The notes beneath the pieces are model-generated. The model saw only the letters and a program-made list of their open reading frames with translations, did no database searches and was not told the DNA's origin. 64,000 bases of DNA, from contig NZ_JOIX01000035.1 in NCBI RefSeq assembly GCF_000720175.1, positions 10,813 to 74,812 on the forward strand, written 5' to 3'. The position numbers were made by a program, and so were the translations under genes. This stretch comes from Streptomyces sp. NRRL S-337. Its GTDB lineage: Bacteria > Actinomycetota > Actinomycetes > Streptomycetales > Streptomycetaceae. Positions 61,424-64,000 of this stretch are shown here, piece by piece. How positions within the stretch are numbered: position 1 is the first letter of the stretch; every line of letters begins with the position of its first letter.

Positions 61424-62965
61424 ATGCGTGCCCCAGGTCCCTCCGGACTGCGCATCAAGTCCCCCGACCTCCTCGTCGCCGAATCGGGCGCGGACCGTGA
61501 AGGCAACGGCCTCAAGCGCAGCATGGGCCTCTTCCAGCTCGTCTGCTTCGGCATCGGCGCCATCGTCGGCACCGGCATCTTCGTCGGCCTCTCCGACACC
61601 GTCGCCGAGGCCGGCCCCGCGGTCATCGTCTCCTTCCTGCTGGCCGCCGCCACCTGCGTCTTCACCGCCTTCTCCTTCGGGGAACTGGGCGGAGCGATCC
61701 CGGTGTCCGGCAGCTCGTATTCCTATGCGTACGCCACCCTCGGCGAGCGCACCGCCTTCCTCGTCGGTTGGTGTTTGCTGCTCGAATACGGCGTCTCGGT
61801 GTCGGCCGTGGCCGTCGGCTGGGGGCAGTACCTGAACGAACTGCTGGGCAGCCTGACCGGCTGGCAGCTGCCGGCCGCGCTCTCCAACCCACCCGGCGAG
61901 GGCGGGATCGTCAACGTCCCCGCCGTCGTAGTGATCGTGCTCGCCGCGCTGCTGCTGGTCCGCGGCATCCGGGAGAGCGCCCGCGCGACCGCCGCGATGG
62001 CGGTGCTGAAGCTGGCGATCCTGGTGCTGTTCTGCGCGATCGGCTTCACCGCCTTCCGGGCCGGCCACCTCTCGCCGTTCGCGCCGCAGAGCATCGCCGG
62101 GATCACCTCCGGCGCCTCGGTCGCCTTCTTCTCGTACATCGGCTTCGACGCGATCACCACGGCCGGGGAAGAGGTCAGGAACCCGCGGCGGAACGTCCCC
62201 CTCGCCATCATGATCTGCATCGGCGTGGTCACCGTGCTGTACTGCCTGGTCGCGGTCTCCGCCATCGGCGCGCTCTCCTCCGACCAGGTCGCCGACCAGC
62301 CCGCCGCGCTGTCGCTGATCGTCAACCGGGTCACCCACTCCACGTTCGGCGGCGGGGTCATCGCCTTCGGCGCGGTGGTCGCCATCGCGTCCGTCGTCCT
62401 CGCGGTGATGTACGGACAGACCCGCATCCTGATGTCGATGTCGCGGGACGGACTCGTCCCGCGCGTCTTCCAAAGGATCTCGCCGCGTACGTCCACGCCG
62501 GTCGCCAACACCTGGATCGTCGCGGCCGTCTTTGCCGTGCCCGCCGCGGTCGTCCCCCTGGACGTGGTGATGAACCTGACCACCATTGGGACGCTGGCGG
62601 TCATGGCGGCGGTCAATCTCAGCGTGCTGGTGCTCCGCCGGACCCGGCCCGATCTGCCGCGCCGCTTCCGCGTCCCGTTCTTCCCGCTCAGCCCGATTCT
62701 CGGCATCGCGTTCTGCGGCTATCTGATCTACGGGACCGGCCTGGCGACCTGGCTGCAGTTCGCGGGCTTCCTGGTGGCCGGCGCGCTGGTCTACACGCTC
62801 TACGGGCGCCGCCACTCCCGCCTCGGCCAGGCCGGCGGCCCCGGCACGGTCTCCGCGCCGACTGCGGAGGACGGGGACGACGGGGCGGACAGCGAGAGGG
62901 ACGCCGAGAGGGAGCACGAGGCGGCGGTCAGCGCCGGCGCGGCCGGTGCACTTCGGGAAGGGTGA
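61424..62965 (+). CDS. APC family amino acid permease
   Basis: 513 residues. Twelve membrane segments with the APC signature GIGAIVGTGIFVGLS in helix 1, GGAIPVSGSSYSYAYATLGE after helix 2, and the helix 8 EEVRNPRRNVP motif. It resembles the cationic/neutral amino acid transporters (CAT-like YfnA group); an arginine or ornithine role is suggested only by the neighbouring arginine catabolic genes. The C-terminal ~35 residues are acidic and overlap the convergent ATPase gene by 38 bases. SD AGAGAGAA before ATG 61424. Confidence 0.92.
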   Translation: MRAPGPSGLRIKSPDLLVAESGADREGNGLKRSMGLFQLVCFGIGAIVGTGIFVGLSDTVAEAGPAVIVSFLLAAATCVFTAFSFGELGGAIPVSGSSYSYAYATLGERTAFLVGWCLLLEYGVSVSAVAVGWGQYLNELLGSLTGWQLPAALSNPPGEGGIVNVPAVVVIVLAALLLVRGIRESARATAAMAVLKLAILVLFCAIGFTAFRAGHLSPFAPQSIAGITSGASVAFFSYIGFDAITTAGEEVRNPRRNVPLAIMICIGVVTVLYCLVAVSAIGALSSDQVADQPAALSLIVNRVTHSTFGGGVIAFGAVVAIASVVLAVMYGQTRILMSMSRDGLVPRVFQRISPRTSTPVANTWIVAAVFAVPAAVVPLDVVMNLTTIGTLAVMAAVNLSVLVLRRTRPDLPRRFRVPFFPLSPILGIAFCGYLIYGTGLATWLQFAGFLVAGALVYTLYGRRHSRLGQAGGPGTVSAPTAEDGDDGADSERDAEREHEAAVSAGAAGALREG

Positions 62966-63557
62966 ACCAGACCGCTTTACCCTGCCCGGTGCGCCGACAG
63001 CCGGAGGCGGAACTGAGCGAACGCACCAGGAGCAGCCCGCGGCTTCGGATGGCGGGGGTGGGGGCGGAGACGGGAGCGGGTGCGGGGGGCGCGGTTACGG
63101 CGACCGGTACGTCCCCCGGTCCGTCTCCTCGTTCGTCCCCCGGCTCGTCCAACGGGGACGGTGTGTCCGGTCCGGAGATCGCCAGGGAGGCGCCTGTCCC
63201 GGTCATCGACACAGGCTCGCCCGGTCCGACCGCCGGCAGCGGCAGCGCCAGGGCCAGCGGTATCGCCATCGGCAGCGACTCTCCCAGCCCCTCGAAGAGC
63301 ACCGCGTCGCCGTCGTGCACCTCCACCCGACACCCGTCCGGCCCCCGCTCCACCACCAGCTCGATGGGGTGACCGTCCCTGGTGTGCTTGAGGGCGTTGG
63401 CGACCAACTCGGCGGTCAGCAGCTGAGCGGTGGTGCGGTCGGCGGTGGTCCCCAGGTCCTGGAGCGCGCAGCGGACCATCGCACGGGCGATGGGGACGGC
63501 CGTCGCTCCCCGAGGAAGCGCGATGCGCCAGCTCGACGGCGGAGGCGATTCCAGCAT
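62928..63557 (-). CDS. Anti-sigma-type ATP-binding protein (HATPase_c)
   Basis: 209 residues from ATG 63557. The GHKL ATP-binding fold is seen in TTAQLLTAELVANALKHTRDG (N-box) and, after a Pro/Gly/Ser-rich insert (residues ~105-170), RGLLLVRSLSS...GCRRTGQGKAVWFTLPE at the end. These short proteins are the RsbW-like serine kinase partners of anti-anti-sigma factors in Streptomyces; the insert, which replaces the usual G1-G2 spacing, is unusual. The frame opens further upstream to 63680 without family similarity. Its 3' end overlaps the permease gene. Confidence 0.85.
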   Translation of the reverse strand: MLESPPPSSWRIALPRGATAVPIARAMVRCALQDLGTTADRTTAQLLTAELVANALKHTRDGHPIELVVERGPDGCRVEVHDGDAVLFEGLGESLPMAIPLALALPLPAVGPGEPVSMTGTGASLAISGPDTPSPLDEPGDERGDGPGDVPVAVTAPPAPAPVSAPTPAIRSRGLLLVRSLSSASGCRRTGQGKAVWFTLPEVHRPRRR

Positions 63558-63945
63558 GCGGGCGGCGTTCCGTTCGCGAGGGCGGGCTCGGACGGTTCCA
63601 CCGTAGGAAGCGCGGGGCAGCCTGGGCAGGGCCGGGCGGCCGCAAGGTACGTGACCCAGGTCATACGCGAGGCGGACCAAAGTCCCGAACGGGCGGGACC
63701 TTCGACCCGGCGGGGCCGGGCGGGGTCGGGGCGGGCCCCGGCGCGTATGGGGCGTAGGGAGGCGCGTACGGGCGGCGGTGCCGGCGGCGGCGACGGCGGG
63801 TGAGGGGTGACCCGTGGGCGGCGCGCGAAGGGCGACCCGGTGACAACGGTGACCCGGTGATGCTGCCGCGCTGGTCCGATCAGGGGCGGTGGTGGGAGGC
63901 CCTTAGACGCCGTTTCTGATGGCGTGATCGCTCGTTGAGCTGCGC
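63558..63945. other. 388-base gap before the right-edge transposase
   Basis: GC-rich DNA without a supported gene, containing low-complexity GGCGGGGCCGGGCGGGGTCGG-type runs (about 63705-63795). The IS end should lie in the last part (about 63900-63940). Confidence 0.45.
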
Positions 63946-64000
63946 ATGGCGGATCTGGTTGAGCGGTTGGTGCCGGACGAGTTGTGGGTGCTGTTCCGGC
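63946..64000 (+). mobile_element. Start of an IS5-family transposase, cut by window edge
   Basis: ATG 63946 begins MADLVERLVPDELWVLFR, the stereotyped N-terminus of IS5-family (IS1647/ISL-type) transposases. Only 18 codons are visible. The left inverted repeat probably lies in the preceding ~45 bases (about 63900-63922), but its partner is outside the window so it cannot be checked. Confidence 0.75.

Noticed and set aside
1..64000. tRNA or rRNA genes and a prophage or integrative element
   Set aside because: No cloverleaf-type sequence, att-like duplication, integrase or phage gene was noticed; only a transposase start at the far right edge.

Overview
The window is a GC-rich actinomycete chromosome segment, almost certainly Streptomyces. 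Third codon positions are nearly all G or C, GTG and TTG starts are common, TTA codons are rare, and it holds typical Streptomyces genes such as rppA next to a CYP158-like P450, a LmbU-family regulator, a SpoIIE-type phosphatase and crotonyl-CoA reductase. No rRNA, tRNA or CRISPR was seen. It is mostly stable sequence; the only mobile element is the start of an IS5-like transposase cut by the right edge.

Left part (1-14.7 kb): a 3'-truncated view of an HpgT-like aminotransferase coupled to prephenate dehydrogenase (supply of 4-hydroxyphenylglycine, Hpg), then a zinc alcohol dehydrogenase, a PhzF protein, an MFS exporter with a TTA codon, a RidA protein, crotonyl-CoA carboxylase/reductase, a GNAT enzyme, a secreted trypsin-like protease with repeat modules, an F420-type NADP reductase, a SnoaL-like protein divergent from a PadR regulator across a perfect inverted repeat, and the rppA/P450 pair of the flaviolin pathway.

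Centre (14.9-37.4 kb): a compact nonribosomal peptide cluster. It has a radical SAM enzyme and an exporter, a minus-strand operon (LmbU regulator, SyrP-like hydroxylase, stand-alone A-PCP, type II thioesterase), a TTA-containing LuxR-type regulator, a second minus operon (A-PCP-C synthetase, MbtH, 4-hydroxymandelate synthase) and a divergent PCP-C-A-PCP-TE synthetase. Specificity residues read by eye point to an aliphatic residue, glutamine (probably beta-hydroxylated on the carrier) and Hpg. The second module has no adenylation domain of its own, so the stand-alone A-PCP is the natural in-trans supplier; the simplest prediction is a tripeptide: aliphatic - hydroxy-Gln - Hpg. Directly downstream lies a five-activity methionine salvage operon (a 42-codon small ORF, fused mtnA-mtnB, mtnD, mtnC, mtnP), which suggests that methylthioadenosine is made in quantity when the cluster is on.

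Right part (37.5-64 kb): more ordinary chromosome. A SpoIIE-type phosphatase, a TetR regulator with a repeat-encoded tail divergent from an agmatinase-type ureohydrolase across two palindromes, a lipoprotein, a PTS IIA protein, a MarR-ABC exporter operon, an SMI1/KNR4 protein, CorA, a SepF paralogue, an ATPase-MazG pair, a DUF-like small protein, an LLM oxidoreductase, the Hen1-Pnkp RNA repair operon, an AraC-type pseudogene, arginine deiminase, ornithine carbamoyltransferase, an amino acid permease and an anti-sigma-type ATPase.
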